A DNA stretch of 64,000 nt from Sinonovacula constricta (taxonomy: Eukaryota > Mollusca > Bivalvia > Cardiida > Solecurtidae). The position numbers and the translations under genes were made by a program. Location: NCBI GenBank assembly GCA_007844125.1, contig CM017564.1, forward strand, positions 14,997,714 to 15,061,713, in the 5' to 3' direction. Shown one piece after another: positions 9,999-20,719 of the stretch. Below the pieces are notes generated by a model, which was not told where the DNA came from, did no database searches, and saw only the letters and a list, made by a program, of their open reading frames with translations. Within the stretch, counting starts at the first letter, position 1. Each line of letters begins with the position of its first letter.

Positions 9999-11727
9999 GA
10001 AGATACGTATTAACCAAGATTTATTGTGCTTAAATGTTGTGTATATATATTGATGTTTTAATTTAATCTGTGTAGGCTGTGTGATATTTGGTATAGAATA
10101 AATTAGATTGAACATGTGTTTAAGGGTCCAATCTATCTGCTGGTTATGTTGAAATTCATGAAAACAATAAAAAAATCATAAAAATGTTACACTTTTTGTC
10201 TCTGAAGAAATACTGGTAATTTTTGTTAGTAAAATTATTTGACAGAGATAATGGAGGGAGTGGGCTTCACCCGAGAGAAGTTCTCATTACGCCAAGTTCA
10301 ACTCCGTGATTGATGGAACAATGGATTGGAATCCATTCAAAGAGGAAGAGGAACAATTTTGTGTCATTTTAGCTGTCAATTCTTTTCAGCTGGCCTGCTG
10401 TCAGTGTCTGCATATGCAAGAATGATTGTTGCTTATGTTTTCATAACGTGTTATATCCATGGCAAGGTATCAAAAGCACCAGTGTTTTTTGTGTGTTTCA
10501 CACCAGTATATAGTGTACACAGAAATACAGTGATTCGTTATATTTTTATGTTCTGTCTTTTATACACCCCAAAGATTAAATCTTCCTGGCTTAAGACAGT
10601 ACAGTATTGATAGTTTCCACATCCGTAAAGATCCCTTATCTTGGCAACCATCTTTGATAACAACTTCAAGGAATTCAGATGAAATGTATCGAAGCGTAAA
10701 TTTTATTTTCTTATAATTTGTTAATTTGTGGTTCAAAAATTTAAAGCTATGCAACACTGGAAAGCATATTTTTAGAATGCACCATTTTTAACATTGATCA
10801 ATGCACAAAGAATTAATATACAAATATAAATAAAATTATTGGCTCATCCTTAAAGAAAATGAACATTCAAAATATAGTTTTGATATTTAAACATACTTCA
10901 TAAAAGATGTTAAATTTGATTTAAAATTAAGTAAAATATCAAGAAAATAAAAACACAGTGGGGAGTCAGATACAGTACATATTTCCAGATTTCGGCCAGC
11001 ATAAGCTTTTGCCCTCAAAGATGGCTGCCTTAGACTGTCTTATCAGTGCCTCTGGCATCACATGGAAACTATACAGATTATCTTTGTGTTCAACAATTAA
11101 GTCTTAAATACTTGCTAAACTAGTATTAATTTTAACGTGGCACTGATATCCCTATGGTCGTTTTGGTGATATCAAACTAGTATCAGTTTTAATAGTCAGG
11201 GTAGAACCACTGCACAGGACTGCTGAGTTTGAAGACCTAAAATACAATTTTTGTTCATAAAACAACATTATCTGCAATAAACAAGTAGTTATTTTTTCAT
11301 TTGAAGTATTTTGGGTCATCACACCACACCATTAATATTGATAAACATTTCTGGGGTAGGACCTCCCTACCCCACTCTGCACTGGCAGGACACAACCTAC
11401 CACCCACACCCCCAGTGGCCCACACCAGCATACCTTCTGGATCCATGGTCAAGTTAAAAGGAACACAGAAACTGTCATTGGTTAAACTAATAGATCAAAG
11501 CACTGTGCCATAATTAAACGATGTCTGTGAACTATTTACAATTAGTCTATCTGTCAAGTAAACACAATCTTTACATTTTGTATTGAACATGTGCATTAGT
11601 TATCTCCCTTGTATTTTTATACACTTTATGTATTAGAAACATGTCTATTTTAACTTGTTGCTTTCTTTAAACATGATCTCCATTCACTTTTATTGATTGC
11701 TTATCTAATTCAACATTAATATATTAT
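9999..11727. other. Intergenic sequence, nothing firm
   Basis: The stretch 10255-10350 is less AT-rich and one frame reads AKFNSVIDGTMDWNPFKEEE, which could be a gene or transposon fragment. The flanking frames are closed and no splice sites clearly bound it, so no gene is called. A CCAC/CCCA-rich patch at 11360-11440 is also unexplained. Confidence 0.4.
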
Positions 11728-12012
11728 TCGGCCCCATGTACGGGAGAACCAGGTTTCCATCCCGTGCCACAACATACCAAAGTCATTAAAAATGGTAGTG
11801 GTATAGCTCCCTTGCTAACGTATATAAGCAAATATAAGGGTAGTTCCACGACTGGTTGGCCGAGTGCCATGATAATGTGACTGGGTGTGGTATCATGTCA
11901 GGTGTTCGCGGCATGCTATACACAGTGAAGGCAGCACTATATCTGCTTCAAATGGACACTGTCTCCAGATAACTAAAATACTGTTGGTGGGACGATAAAC
12001 CCAATAAACATA
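11728..12012 (+). mobile_element. SINE family 1
   Basis: Has a B-box relic (CAGGTTTCCATCCCGTGCC), CACGACTGGTTGGCC, the core GACTGGGTGTGGTATCATG with GTTCGCGGCATGC, and the 3' end CCAATAAACATAT. The head is truncated. Confidence 0.8.
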
Positions 12013-12124
12013 TATTATAACTTGTGAATGTTGCTGTCCGACCTTGGCCCTGTTACATTTGTCTCTACCGTATTTACCCATGGGTAGGAAAAGACACCGC
12101 GTATCTTGTTGGGTGAATCTCACA

Positions 12125-13200
12125 TAATCCGGTTATTATACCCCCACCACAAAATGTTTGGGGGGGGGGGGGAGGGCTATAATGGATTTGCTTTGTCTGT
12201 CCGTCCGTCCGTCTCCATTATCGTGTCCGCTCTATAAATCATATACCAATTGAAGGATTTTCTTCAAACTTGGCTGAAATGTTCACCTCAACAAGGGGAT
12301 GTGTAGAACCCATGTTGCCCATGTGTCAGCTCAAAGTCAAGGTCACAATTGAAGGTCAAATATCAAACAATCAAATATTAGACATGTCGTGTCCGCTCTG
12401 TTTATCCTACACCAATTGAAAGATTTTCTTTAATCATGGCTCAAATGTTCACCTCAACAAGAGGATGTTCAGAACCCATGTTACTATTTTGCCGGCTTAA
12501 GGTCAAGGTCACTTTTGAAGGTCAAAAATTGACTTAGAAAATATTCTTAAGTTTTAACATGTATTTGAATATTTTTGAAACTAGAAAAAGTATTTGCTTG
12601 AAACTAAAAATATATATGAAGTGTTACAACTAGGATACACAGGTCAAGTTTCATAACTCTGTATTGCATTTTGACAAAGTTATGCCCCTTTTAAGTCTTC
12701 AAATTTAAATACAATCAAATATTAAACATTGTGTCGTGTCCGCTCTATAAATCCTATACCAATGGAAGATTTTTCTTCAAACTTTACTCAAATGTTCAAC
12801 TCAACAAGGTTAAGTACAGAACCCATGTTCCTCTTTTGCCGGCTTAAGGTCAAGGTCACACTTGAAGGTCAAAATTGACTTAGAAAATGTTCTTAAATTT
12901 TAACATGTACTTGAATATTTCTGAAATTAGCACAGGTATTTGCTTGAAACTTAAAAGATATATGACGTATCACAAGTAAGATATACAGGTCAAGTTTCAT
13001 AACACTGTATTGCATTTTGACAAAGTTATGCCCCTTTTTAAGTTTTTTAATTTACTTACAATCAATACTAGACAATATGTCAGGTCCGCTTTATAAATTC
13101 TATACTAATGGAAGGATTTTCTTCAGACTTGACTCAAATGTTCACCCCAACTGGGCAATGTGCAGAACCCATCTTACCCTTGTACTAGCTTTGTCAAGGA
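12125..13200. repeat. Dispersed repeat with internal approx. 330-bp subunits
   Basis: It begins with CCCCCACCACAAAATGTTTG and a long G-run, then GTCCGTCCGTCCGTC. At least three related subunits follow. Each has a GTCCGCTCTATAAATC-like start, TCTTCAAACTTG, ATGTTCACCTCAACAAG and AAGGTCAAGGTCAC followed by TGAAGGTCAAA. The last subunit (from 13080) is partial. This type of sequence is common in bivalve genomes; no coding frame is seen. The AGGTCA half-sites recur at 12331-12360, 12497-12526 and 12845-12870. Confidence 0.8.
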
Positions 13201-13332
13201 CATTGGTGGGCGTATGAATCACTTGTCAGTTCACTTGTCAGACAGTTGTATCACAATGGTTTACTATGATATTTAATGAAGATATTTTTGGTCCGATACA
13301 ACCTTAAAGAACACAAAACGTTGTCTACAATA

Positions 13333-13570
13333 ATTCATTTACAATACTGTCAACACACATGTTCATTATACAAATTAATTCATTTACAATGTTGTCAACA
13401 CATGTGTTCATTATACAAATTAATTCATTTACAATATTGTCAACACACATGTTCATTATACAAATTAATTCATTTACAATGTTGTCAACACACATGTTCA
13501 TTATACAAATTAATTCATTTACAATATTGTCAACACACATGTTCATTAGACAAATTAATTCATTTACGCG
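13333..13570. repeat. 45-bp tandem repeat, five copies plus a partial
   Basis: Units start at about 13333, 13378, 13423, 13468, 13513 and 13558 and contain TTCATTTACAAT, TGTCAACACACATG and TTCATTATACAAATTAA. Because 45 is divisible by three and the unit lacks stops in several frames, long open frames of about 106-108 codons appear on both strands; these are artefacts. The array begins some 57 bp past the stop codon of the EF-hand gene on the minus strand, so it may lie in that gene's 3' UTR. Confidence 0.95.
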
Positions 13571-13626
13571 AGTCCTTGCCACTGTCTGCTTACTAATATC
13601 GCCGCCAGTAGAACCATAGTAGCTTT

Positions 13627-13667
13627 CTACAAATTGTACACTGCTCTGCACATGGTCTTCACGAAGG
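13627..13667 (-). CDS. EF-hand protein, terminal exon
   Basis: A 41-bp last exon. The acceptor is AATCTGTTGTAG on the minus strand. Two bases complete an Ala codon, then FVKTMCRAVYNL and TAG (13627-13629). The phase fits the donor of the previous exon only if that donor is GATG/gtaatg, because the alternative CAA/gtgagc would put a stop in frame. FVKTM is the start of the last EF-hand exiting helix, like the 'EEFVQMM' of calmodulin. Confidence 0.78.
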
Positions 13668-13879
13668 CTACAACAGATTATTTTATTGGTATGATTGACA
13701 AACCTTCGATAAAATGCACGCGCAGCAGTTAAAGGCGATGAACTAAATATTTTGATTGGTTAATTTGTTTACTTTTGATAAAAATACAAACAAAGTTTCC
13801 GCCACATTTCTATTGTAGGCCTTTGTCAGACACATATCCGAGTCAGATTCCATCGCCTTAACCATTACATCACGGATCC

Positions 13880-14128
13880 GGTGGAGGTGTGGCGAAGTGG
13901 TAGAGTGCCCGACATGTAACTACCCCGACTGCATAGTCACTCACCGCGTTGGGTTGAGTCCAGTTTGGGGCGAATGACTTAATGTGGAAAGATCTTCCAG
14001 CTGGCATGTGGTGCGCCGGTCGTTCTACCCAGACATTTGTCTGGTGTATTCTTCCACAAAATAGCTGAACGGCGCTATAATTACCATAACTGGTCGCTGA
14101 GTTGTAATGAACAAACAAAAACATAACA
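13880..14128 (+). mobile_element. SINE family 2 in EF-hand intron 3
   Basis: Head GTGGCGAAGTGGTAGAGTGC, a B-box-like GGGTTGAGTCC, core TTCCAGCTGGCATGTGGTGC with GTTCTACCCAGACA, and the 3' part ACTGGTCGCTGA plus an A-rich tail. It is antisense to the host gene, and its tail ends about 26 bp from the intron's splice donor. Confidence 0.8.
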
Positions 14129-14154
14129 AATAACAAACATTAACTGGACATTAC

Positions 14155-14267
14155 CATCAATGCTCACTTGATTGTTTGTTGTGTTGGCTTTCATCTCGTC
14201 AAACAATTCCTTAATCTCGTCGTTATCCAGAGGCTCGCCCAGTTTCTTCAAGGCCACTCGGAGCTCT
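14155..14267 (-). CDS. EF-hand protein, third exon
   Basis: Acceptor TATATTTCAG and donor GATG/gtaatg on the minus strand. It reads ELRVALKKLGEPLDNDEIKE, then LFDEMKANTTNNQVSID. This is the exiting helix and linker of one EF-hand and the entering helix of the next, closely following the calmodulin pattern ELRxVMxxLGExLxxxEV. The second loop (residues 95-106 of the model, ANTTNNQVSIDA) lacks Asp at position 1 and Glu at position 12, so it probably does not bind calcium. Confidence 0.85.
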
Positions 14268-14726
14268 CTGAAATATACATGCTAGGTTATGGTCTCCAAA
14301 ATGACGTGGTGTTACATTATGGTATCTGGAATAGACCTGTTGTAAGATTAATGGAGGATATGAATGTGAAGATGTTAAATAACGCGTTTATGAACTTTTT
14401 CTTTGGTTACTACGTTTTTGGTAATATTTGTTGTTATTGTTGTTTCAAATTAATATCAATGACCGCCCAGCTTATATGCTTATATGTATGTGAATATTAA
14501 CAATTTGACGTACAAACCGCATGAGTAGGAAGTCTCCATTATCCACAGGTTTCTGTCCTTAAATGAGGCATGAAACATTGTTTAAGTTCTTATTTCCTCC
14601 GCAAAAGGTTGTCTCGAATCCCTTTACGCAAGCAGTACACAATATTTGTTATAAACCGTGTTTATCTAAATGATCCTCCGCCCAAATTATCTTTAACATC
14701 GTACAGACGTATATATCAGCACTTAG

Positions 14727-14925
14727 GGGGCGCCCGTGGCGTAGTGGTAGAGTCGCCGATTTGTAACTCCAATGACTGTTGGAAGGTCTTCTAGCTGTCT
14801 TGCGGTGCGCTGGTGGTTCTACCCAGACATGTGTCTGGGGTCTTCCTCCACCATGGAGCTGGACGTTGTTATAATGATCATAAATGGTCGCTGCAATATA
14901 TTTCAAAAACAAAAACAAAACAAAA
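14727..14925 (+). mobile_element. SINE family 2 in EF-hand intron 2, internally deleted
   Basis: A well-preserved head (GGCGTAGTGGTAGAGTCGCC) jumps straight to the core (GTTCTACCCAGACATGTGTC), with the B-box region deleted relative to the copy at 9745. It ends ATAATGATCATAAATGGTCG, CTGCAAT and a CAAAAACAAAAACAAAA tail. Antisense to the host gene; the tail stops about 25 bp from the donor of the exon at 14959-15094. Confidence 0.85.
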
Positions 14926-14958
14926 TATCTACACATAATTTTAGCGTATCAAACTTAC

Positions 14959-15094
14959 TTATAATCCAGACGCCCGTTGCCATCCGAGTCGAACACAGAG
15001 AACGCCTTGCGGAGTTCCTCCTCCATTTCCTCGCGTGACTTAAGGTGGTTCGCCAACAGTTCGGCGTATTCTAAGGCGTCCAGGGTTTCATTAC
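14959..15094 (-). CDS. EF-hand protein, second exon (canonical calcium loop)
   Basis: Minus strand, bounded by acceptor CTGGCTCTAG and donor AA/gtaagt. It reads NETLDALEYAELLANHLKS, then REEMEEELRKAFSVF and DSDGNGRLDYK. The loop DSDGNGRLDYKE (residues 58-69 with the next exon) has Asp, Asp, Asn, Asp and Glu at positions 1, 3, 5, 9 and 12, a fully canonical EF-hand calcium site. The preceding LDALEYAELL is the end of an upstream EF-hand whose loop is not canonical. All four exons join in frame with phases 1, 2, 1, giving a calmodulin/troponin-C-like protein. Which subfamily it belongs to I cannot say. Confidence 0.88.
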
Positions 15095-15244
15095 CTAGAG
15101 CCAGGAGATGTTTTGTTTTTTACATCATAGCTACACAGTTAAGGTCGTTTTGCGACGTCCTGATATTTTGGTGAAGAAGACCTAAGAAAAATGTCTGGGA
15201 AGAACAACCAGCACACCGCATATCAAATGGAAGATCTGTTTGCC

Positions 15245-15530
15245 GTATGTTTGTTTGTTGGGTTAATCGTCCCACCAACAATATGTCGGTTATCTGGAGA
15301 CGGTGTCTACTTGAAGTAGATATAGTGCTGCCTTCACTGTGCATAGCATGCCGTGAACACCTGGCATGATACCACACCCAGTCACATTATCCTGACACCG
15401 GGCCAGCTAGTCGTAGAACTACCCTTATATTTGCTTGAGCATTAGCAAGGGAGCTATATTACTACAATTTTAAACAACTTTGGTATATGGCGGGCCGGGA
15501 TGGAACTCGGGGCCTCCCGTATGGTCGGGG
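15245..15530 (-). mobile_element. SINE family 1 in EF-hand intron 1
   Basis: A minus-strand copy. On the plus strand it reads from a TTGGGTTAATCGTCCCACCA-like end through CCTTCACTGTGCATAGCATG, GTGAACACCTGGCATG and ATACCACACCCAGTCACATT to GATGGAACTCGGGGCCTCCC. It is the copy used here for the hand alignment with the 49-bp array at 60.86-63.49 kb. It has the same orientation as the host gene. Confidence 0.85.
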
Positions 15531-15765
15531 CGAGAGCTTTCCTGAAGGGGAGGTTTTCCAGCTAACAGGTCACCCTACACTAATAATTGGCTGCATGTCG
15601 CCACTATGTCCCTTCTTGTGTCAGAGAGAGGTAACAATAAAAGTAAATGCATTTTATCATTTTAATAACAATTAAATGATGCAAACGGAGAATATTGGAT
15701 GCGTGTCTTTTTTATTGTTTTAGGTTCCTCCTTACAAAGACGGTGATCTTTGCTCATGAACTCAC

Positions 15766-15832
15766 CTACAACGATGTCTCTGTTTTCTCCATATTTTCTT
15801 AGTTTCTCCAAAACTTCTTTCGTTGCGTCCAT
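15766..15832 (-). CDS. EF-hand protein, first recognised exon
   Basis: Minus strand, ending at the donor GTAG/gtgagt. From the only ATG in this open stretch it reads MDATKEVLEKLRKYGENRDI plus VV, and the split Gly codon joins the next exon exactly. With this start the protein has 118 residues and ends AVYNL. The open frame runs on upstream (ASETTAKHKPGAAEQ) to a stop near 15890, so the true exon may start further right, with an acceptor near 15883 that is poorly supported, or the 5' end may be UTR. A 20-bp tandem repeat begins directly beyond. Confidence 0.7.
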
Positions 15833-15899
15833 TTGTTCAGCTGCACCAGGCTTATGTTTGGCAGTCGTTTCAGATGCCAACTCTTTTACAATATTTTAA

Positions 15900-16032
15900 A
15901 TGGCGAGTATCTCCGTTAATTGGCGTGTACCTCCGTTAATTGGCGGGTATTTCCATTAGTTTGCATGTATCCCCATTGATTGGCGTGTATCTCCGTAAAT
16001 TAGCGGTATCTCCCTTAGTTGGCGTGTATGAT
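15900..16032. repeat. 20-bp tandem repeat
   Basis: Six to seven imperfect copies of a 20-bp unit (TTGGCGTGTACCTCCGTTAA), clean over the first 60 bp and decayed to the right. It abuts the upstream edge of the first EF-hand exon, so it may lie in the promoter or 5' UTR of that gene. Confidence 0.9.
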
Positions 16033-17368
16033 CTTGCGCTTAGTAACGATAGACTGACTGCAAGAAGATAAATAGCATTATATCCATTCAACTCCTTCCC
16101 ATTATTATACTTTTAAAGTCATACACTAAAAAAAAAGATGTATTATATTTAAAACATTGTCATATCAATACAATCGTGTTCATTAACATTGCCTAATTAA
16201 GGAACGTCAGAAATTTTGTACTCGTCATAGAATTTGTAGCCAAAACATCGATTGTAGCATTTAGTCGCAGCGTTTTATTCTACACGGAAAAGACAACATT
16301 ATTTTTCTTGGTACTTTGCCGTATGTAAAATTAAATGTCACTTCTAGGACCATTGAAGAATCTCCCTTTTTATTTATATATAAACATATTTTAGCAACAT
16401 TTATAAATTCACTTCTTTTCTAGTCAAAGCTGCAACATCAAGTTTCCATTTCTAAATACAAAAATACAAGGAAATAAAGTTCTTAATTTTCAAAAGTCCT
16501 TTTTTGTAAACAAGCAACTTTTATTTACAGTTGTGCTGTTATTAAATTGATTGTTACATTGAATAGATAATAACATGTAGTGATTTCAGTAATCCTTTGT
16601 ATGGTGTTACCTGTTCAGATGTTTGTGTTTGAAGTTTGTAATTAAATATGTTTAAACTGACAGTTTAAGTGTCCAAACTTCTAAATGTGCAGTTGAGCGT
16701 GAGCGTCAACAAAATTCACACGCCATATCACAAACATAAGCTTATATAATAACCATTTAACAAGTACCTTATGAAGCAACATTCCAATCTACATCGTCAG
16801 TGAATGGTTGTTGTCCAGAAGATAAACCCACGAGCGAAACACGTTCATACAGGATACTGAGATTCTTTATCGAATATGGGGTATGAAACTACAATCGCGA
16901 TAGATTTAGCATTCTGTCGTCAATCGATATTTGATCTTCTCTTCATTAAAAATAATATTTGACAAGTTACCTGTATTCAATATACGTGGGTTGATAGCAT
17001 ATCTGTTCGTGGGTTTTATGAAATAATTTCTGGCCTTGCGCCAGATAATACAATTGCTTTTGCATTCTATATAATCAGCTTTTGCAATTTTGATTATTTA
17101 ATAATACATGCACTGGCAATTTTATTTTTTCACGATATACATGTGATCTATAGCTTATGTTCTCGCGTGTTGCATCGTTTGACATACTGGCGCTTTTATA
17201 ATTAATTTGAAATAATCTTCTTAATTTTATTAATGTTATGAATGAGGGATCAGCCTCGAGCAGGTCCTCTAAACATCTGAAACGCTTGCAAAATGCTATG
17301 TTCAGGTGACACACATAGCAAATAATCAAATTTTTGCTAGTTTGGCCTAATATACATGTACATCATTG
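16033..17368. other. Intergenic sequence, nothing recognised
   Basis: AT-rich, apparently single-copy. The minus-strand open frame at 17075-17329 lacks splice support or family resemblance. Confidence 0.5.
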
Positions 17369-17560
17369 TGGGCGTCCCTGGTCTAGTGGTTTAGACACCG
17401 GATCATAGGGTCCTGGGTTCGAGCTTTGAAACCGACTACGTGGTGTTAGTTAATGAGCTAGACTATTTACTGCACATGACACGAGGTAATTACTACTTGA
17501 GTACTGGTTCTACCCAGGAAGTGAGCAGTCGAGGGAGATTAATATTTGCTGAGTTATATC
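17369..17560 (+). mobile_element. tRNA-derived SINE-like element, third type
   Basis: It starts GTCCCTGGTCTAGTGGTTTA (A-box-like) with a B box GGGTTCGAGC and a downstream GGTTCTACCCAGGAAGTG that echoes the GTTCTACCCAGACATG core of family 2. The spacing and remaining body differ, so I keep it separate. Confidence 0.6.
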
Positions 17561-20466
17561 AACCATAAGTAAACAGCGTTAAGCTAAAACATCGCCATTA
17601 AAGGTCAAAGTTCATGTTTGTCAGTTTACCGTCGTTTATTTCAGTTCTTAAAACACGTTGGTTTAAACAATCAAACCTTAATTGATTTATTATTAATTGC
17701 TAATGTTATAGACTGAATGCATGTAAAAAATGAGTGCCATAGAATTTAATGTTCCTAACATGATTCTCAAATATTTAAAGATCATTTCCGATAAAATTAT
17801 TTACTAATCTGTATCATTAAAAGTGTGAAGTCAGCTAACGTATTACTGCAAATACACACTCATTAAAACGGTTTATTGACTTTTTAACTGCGATACGCTT
17901 AATAACAAAACTTCTTACGATATAATTATCTATAAATTGCAAAGTGTGTCGCTGTGTGTTTTTATGCCAAGGTAAGTTAACATGTATATCATGATTCATA
18001 CATTATTAACAAGGATACACCGTTTTGAGGCTCTGTAAACAGTTTTTAAGTAAAGGTCGCTTATTTAAGTATTAAACAGTTAACATCTCAATATAATCAA
18101 AGTTTAAAAACAAAGACCAGCATCTACCTGAGTATACCAGTTTGTTCCAGGTGACTGCAAGTTAAAAATCAACACCTGAAAATAAAAATATTAAATGTCT
18201 TCTTATAAAATCGATACTTGCACATCAAATGTATACGCTGTACAAGCTTTAAGCTTTAACCCAAGCTTTCACATTGTACCACAGGGTGATCCAGACTTAA
18301 CCAGACTGGGGTTGTTGGTTATCAGAAAATCTGCCAGCTGAATGGAAATAGTGTTTAAATTTAACATGTTCTGCAAAAATAGTTCGTTCAGATACAGATC
18401 ATTAATGAAAGGTTAATACACACCTTACAGCGACATGGACGAGTACTTAGTGACTAGCTATGTGATAATATCTGATATCTTCAGCCCCTTCTGTATGATC
18501 TTAGACCTAATGGCATAAAATAAAGCAAGTGTGAACGTCTCACAAACCAATACCTTAATAGAATGTTGGTTTTAACTATCCGTCCGCACATGAAATCTTA
18601 TCTCTTCTGACATAATATTATATTATAGAGTTCCGATCCTATTAGTTACAGCTGTCAATCGAATAATCAGTAGACGACACCAGGGAAAGATCCGTGGTGC
18701 GTGTGTGGGGGGTGGGGGTGGGGGGCTGCACCCCCCCCCCCCCCGCAAAAAACAACAACAAAAAAAAACCAACATGTAAAAGCGTTGAGAAAACACATAT
18801 ATGTAAGCTTACAAAAGGACTAAGCTATTAAAGTAAACTGTGTATGTCGAATGCTTAGGTCAAAGTTAGGGTCCCTTACAGGGTGTATGTATCTAGTATT
18901 TACTGCGATAAAGGTGAAGGGACGATAAAAACAAGTATTTAAATTCTTCTTAACAAGTTTATCATATGTTAATCTACCTATCCATTTATAAATGACATTT
19001 GAAGTTACTGTGTCTTTAAAGGTGAAAGTAAATATTAAATACGATAAACACAATTTGTTTTAAATCGCACTGATTTCAAAAGTCTGCAGATTGTAACACG
19101 TTATACATTAGATTTATAAATAAACGCGGCTAGTTTGAAATTATTCAAAACTCCACTGACGATTAAAAGATATTAAAAAAAATTCGTTGTACCCTTTTTA
19201 TTTTATTTTTCCTTTTAATTCACAAATGTTTGTCTTTCCTAAATTAATCGTTTATTTGAAGTAGTGTGTAAATTTGAACCTATTGTCCATTTCAAAATTT
19301 GACATGTAAATATGTTTATACCGAAGTTCGTAGAGAAAATTACAAAATAAAATGTCATCTATCTACACTCATGATTCATGCCCATAAAAGGGTCTCTTTT
19401 CTTTAGACTTACTTTATAAGAAATCCTGCAAATATCTGGTTTTAAATTATTTAATATAAATTAATGGTTTTAATTTCTTTAATGTAAAATATGGCTCAAA
19501 TGTTATTGTATAATGATCTCTTGTTTAAGAAAGTGATATAAGTTATAAGTTTTAAAACACTACATTGCCGACTTTAAATATATCGGAATAACTGATAAGG
19601 CAATGAGACAAAAGGGTTGAGCTATAAGTTCAGAAACTTACATTTCATTACTAGTAATGTACTTTTTAGATGTTAGCAATAATGGTAATACCTGATTATA
19701 ATTAAATGCTTGTTATAAAAGTGTCCCTCCGAACATCAGATTCTGTGTTTATTCCTTCGTTTCACGCAAGGATATTCCACGTTAAATTTCCTTACATTGA
19801 AAAGACCTATCAGTGTATCACTATATGGCCACAGTACAGAGTTGTTTCTTTATCAAGAAGCCAAAGTTCTGTATGTTTTTATACAAGTGAGAACATGTAA
19901 ATATCGCCACTGGAGAGTCATAGTTAATATTTTGTTTTACATTTACGGTTGTGTGGTATTCGGTGTATGAATACCCCGGATTTTAGACCTGTGCGTGAAA
20001 AGGGGGATTATCCAATGTTATGTATAGGAATCACACGTTCGTGAAGAACGAATCTATATATCAATACTACGATGGATTACTACTTGGCGATGATTGAGAT
20101 TTATTGGAGATGACTGGAGGACTAGTTTATCTATTATCTATATCATAGCTCATTCACATTTAACCACATACTGACCTTATATAAAAAGATAAATCATGAA
20201 ATGATGCATATTTTATGATTACTGACATATTATATCCAAAGCTCGTGTTGATTTATTTCGCAGCACAAACATGCAGACAATAATCTCTTTATTTGATGTG
20301 AATGTTTCAAGCCGATGATCAGATAAGGGGTATGTGGGTAGGCTATTACACGGCAATTCTATACATTTTCAGTCACCTTTTAGTTAAAAACGTGGATATT
20401 ATTCAGGTCAGAAAAATATAGTTTTCAATAAACTGAAGGCTTGCTAATTATTAAAAACCAGTACCA
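17561..20466. other. Intergenic sequence with a G/C palindrome
   Basis: Mostly AT-rich with no gene seen. At 18699-18745 a G-rich tract (GGGGGTGGGGGTGGGGGG-like) meets a C-run through CTGCA and could fold into a strong hairpin. A possible 27-bp micro-exon on the minus strand near 18128-18154 lies between an acceptor-like CTTGCAG and a donor-like GTAGAT, but nothing connects it to another exon. Confidence 0.45.
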
Positions 20467-20719
20467 GTGAACTGCAGGGGCGGGTCCAGAATATTGTTTG
20501 TGGTGTGGTATGAATTAAACTTTATCACAGTATATAATAGATATATATACACAATAAGAGACCCTAATTTCGACCTAAGAATCAACAAAGTTTACTGTAA
20601 TAGCTTAGTACTTTTAAGCTTAAATGTACAGTACTGTATGTGTTTTCACAACTGTATTCTGTTACTTGATTGGTGTGTGTGGGGGGGGGCATCCCGCCAG
20701 ATCCGTCCCTGGTGAACTG
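20467..20719 (+). mobile_element. Non-autonomous hAT-like element (MITE) with perfect 8-bp TSD
   Basis: The element spans 20475-20711 (237 bp). Its ends are CAGGGGCGGGTCCAG at the left and, read inward from the right, CAGGGACGGATCTGG. It is flanked on both sides by GTGAACTG (20467-20474 and 20712-20719), an exact 8-bp target-site duplication as hAT-superfamily transposases make. No transposase frame is inside. A G-run precedes the right end. Confidence 0.88.

Noticed and set aside
13276..13651. Overlapping open frames of 106 and 108 codons on opposite strands
   Set aside because: They are produced by the 45-bp tandem repeat, whose period is a multiple of three. No start context, domain or codon bias supports a protein.
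14149..14165. Donor CAA/gtgagc for EF-hand exon 3
   Set aside because: It would put the last exon out of phase and hit a TGA at once. The donor GATG/gtaatg keeps the frame.
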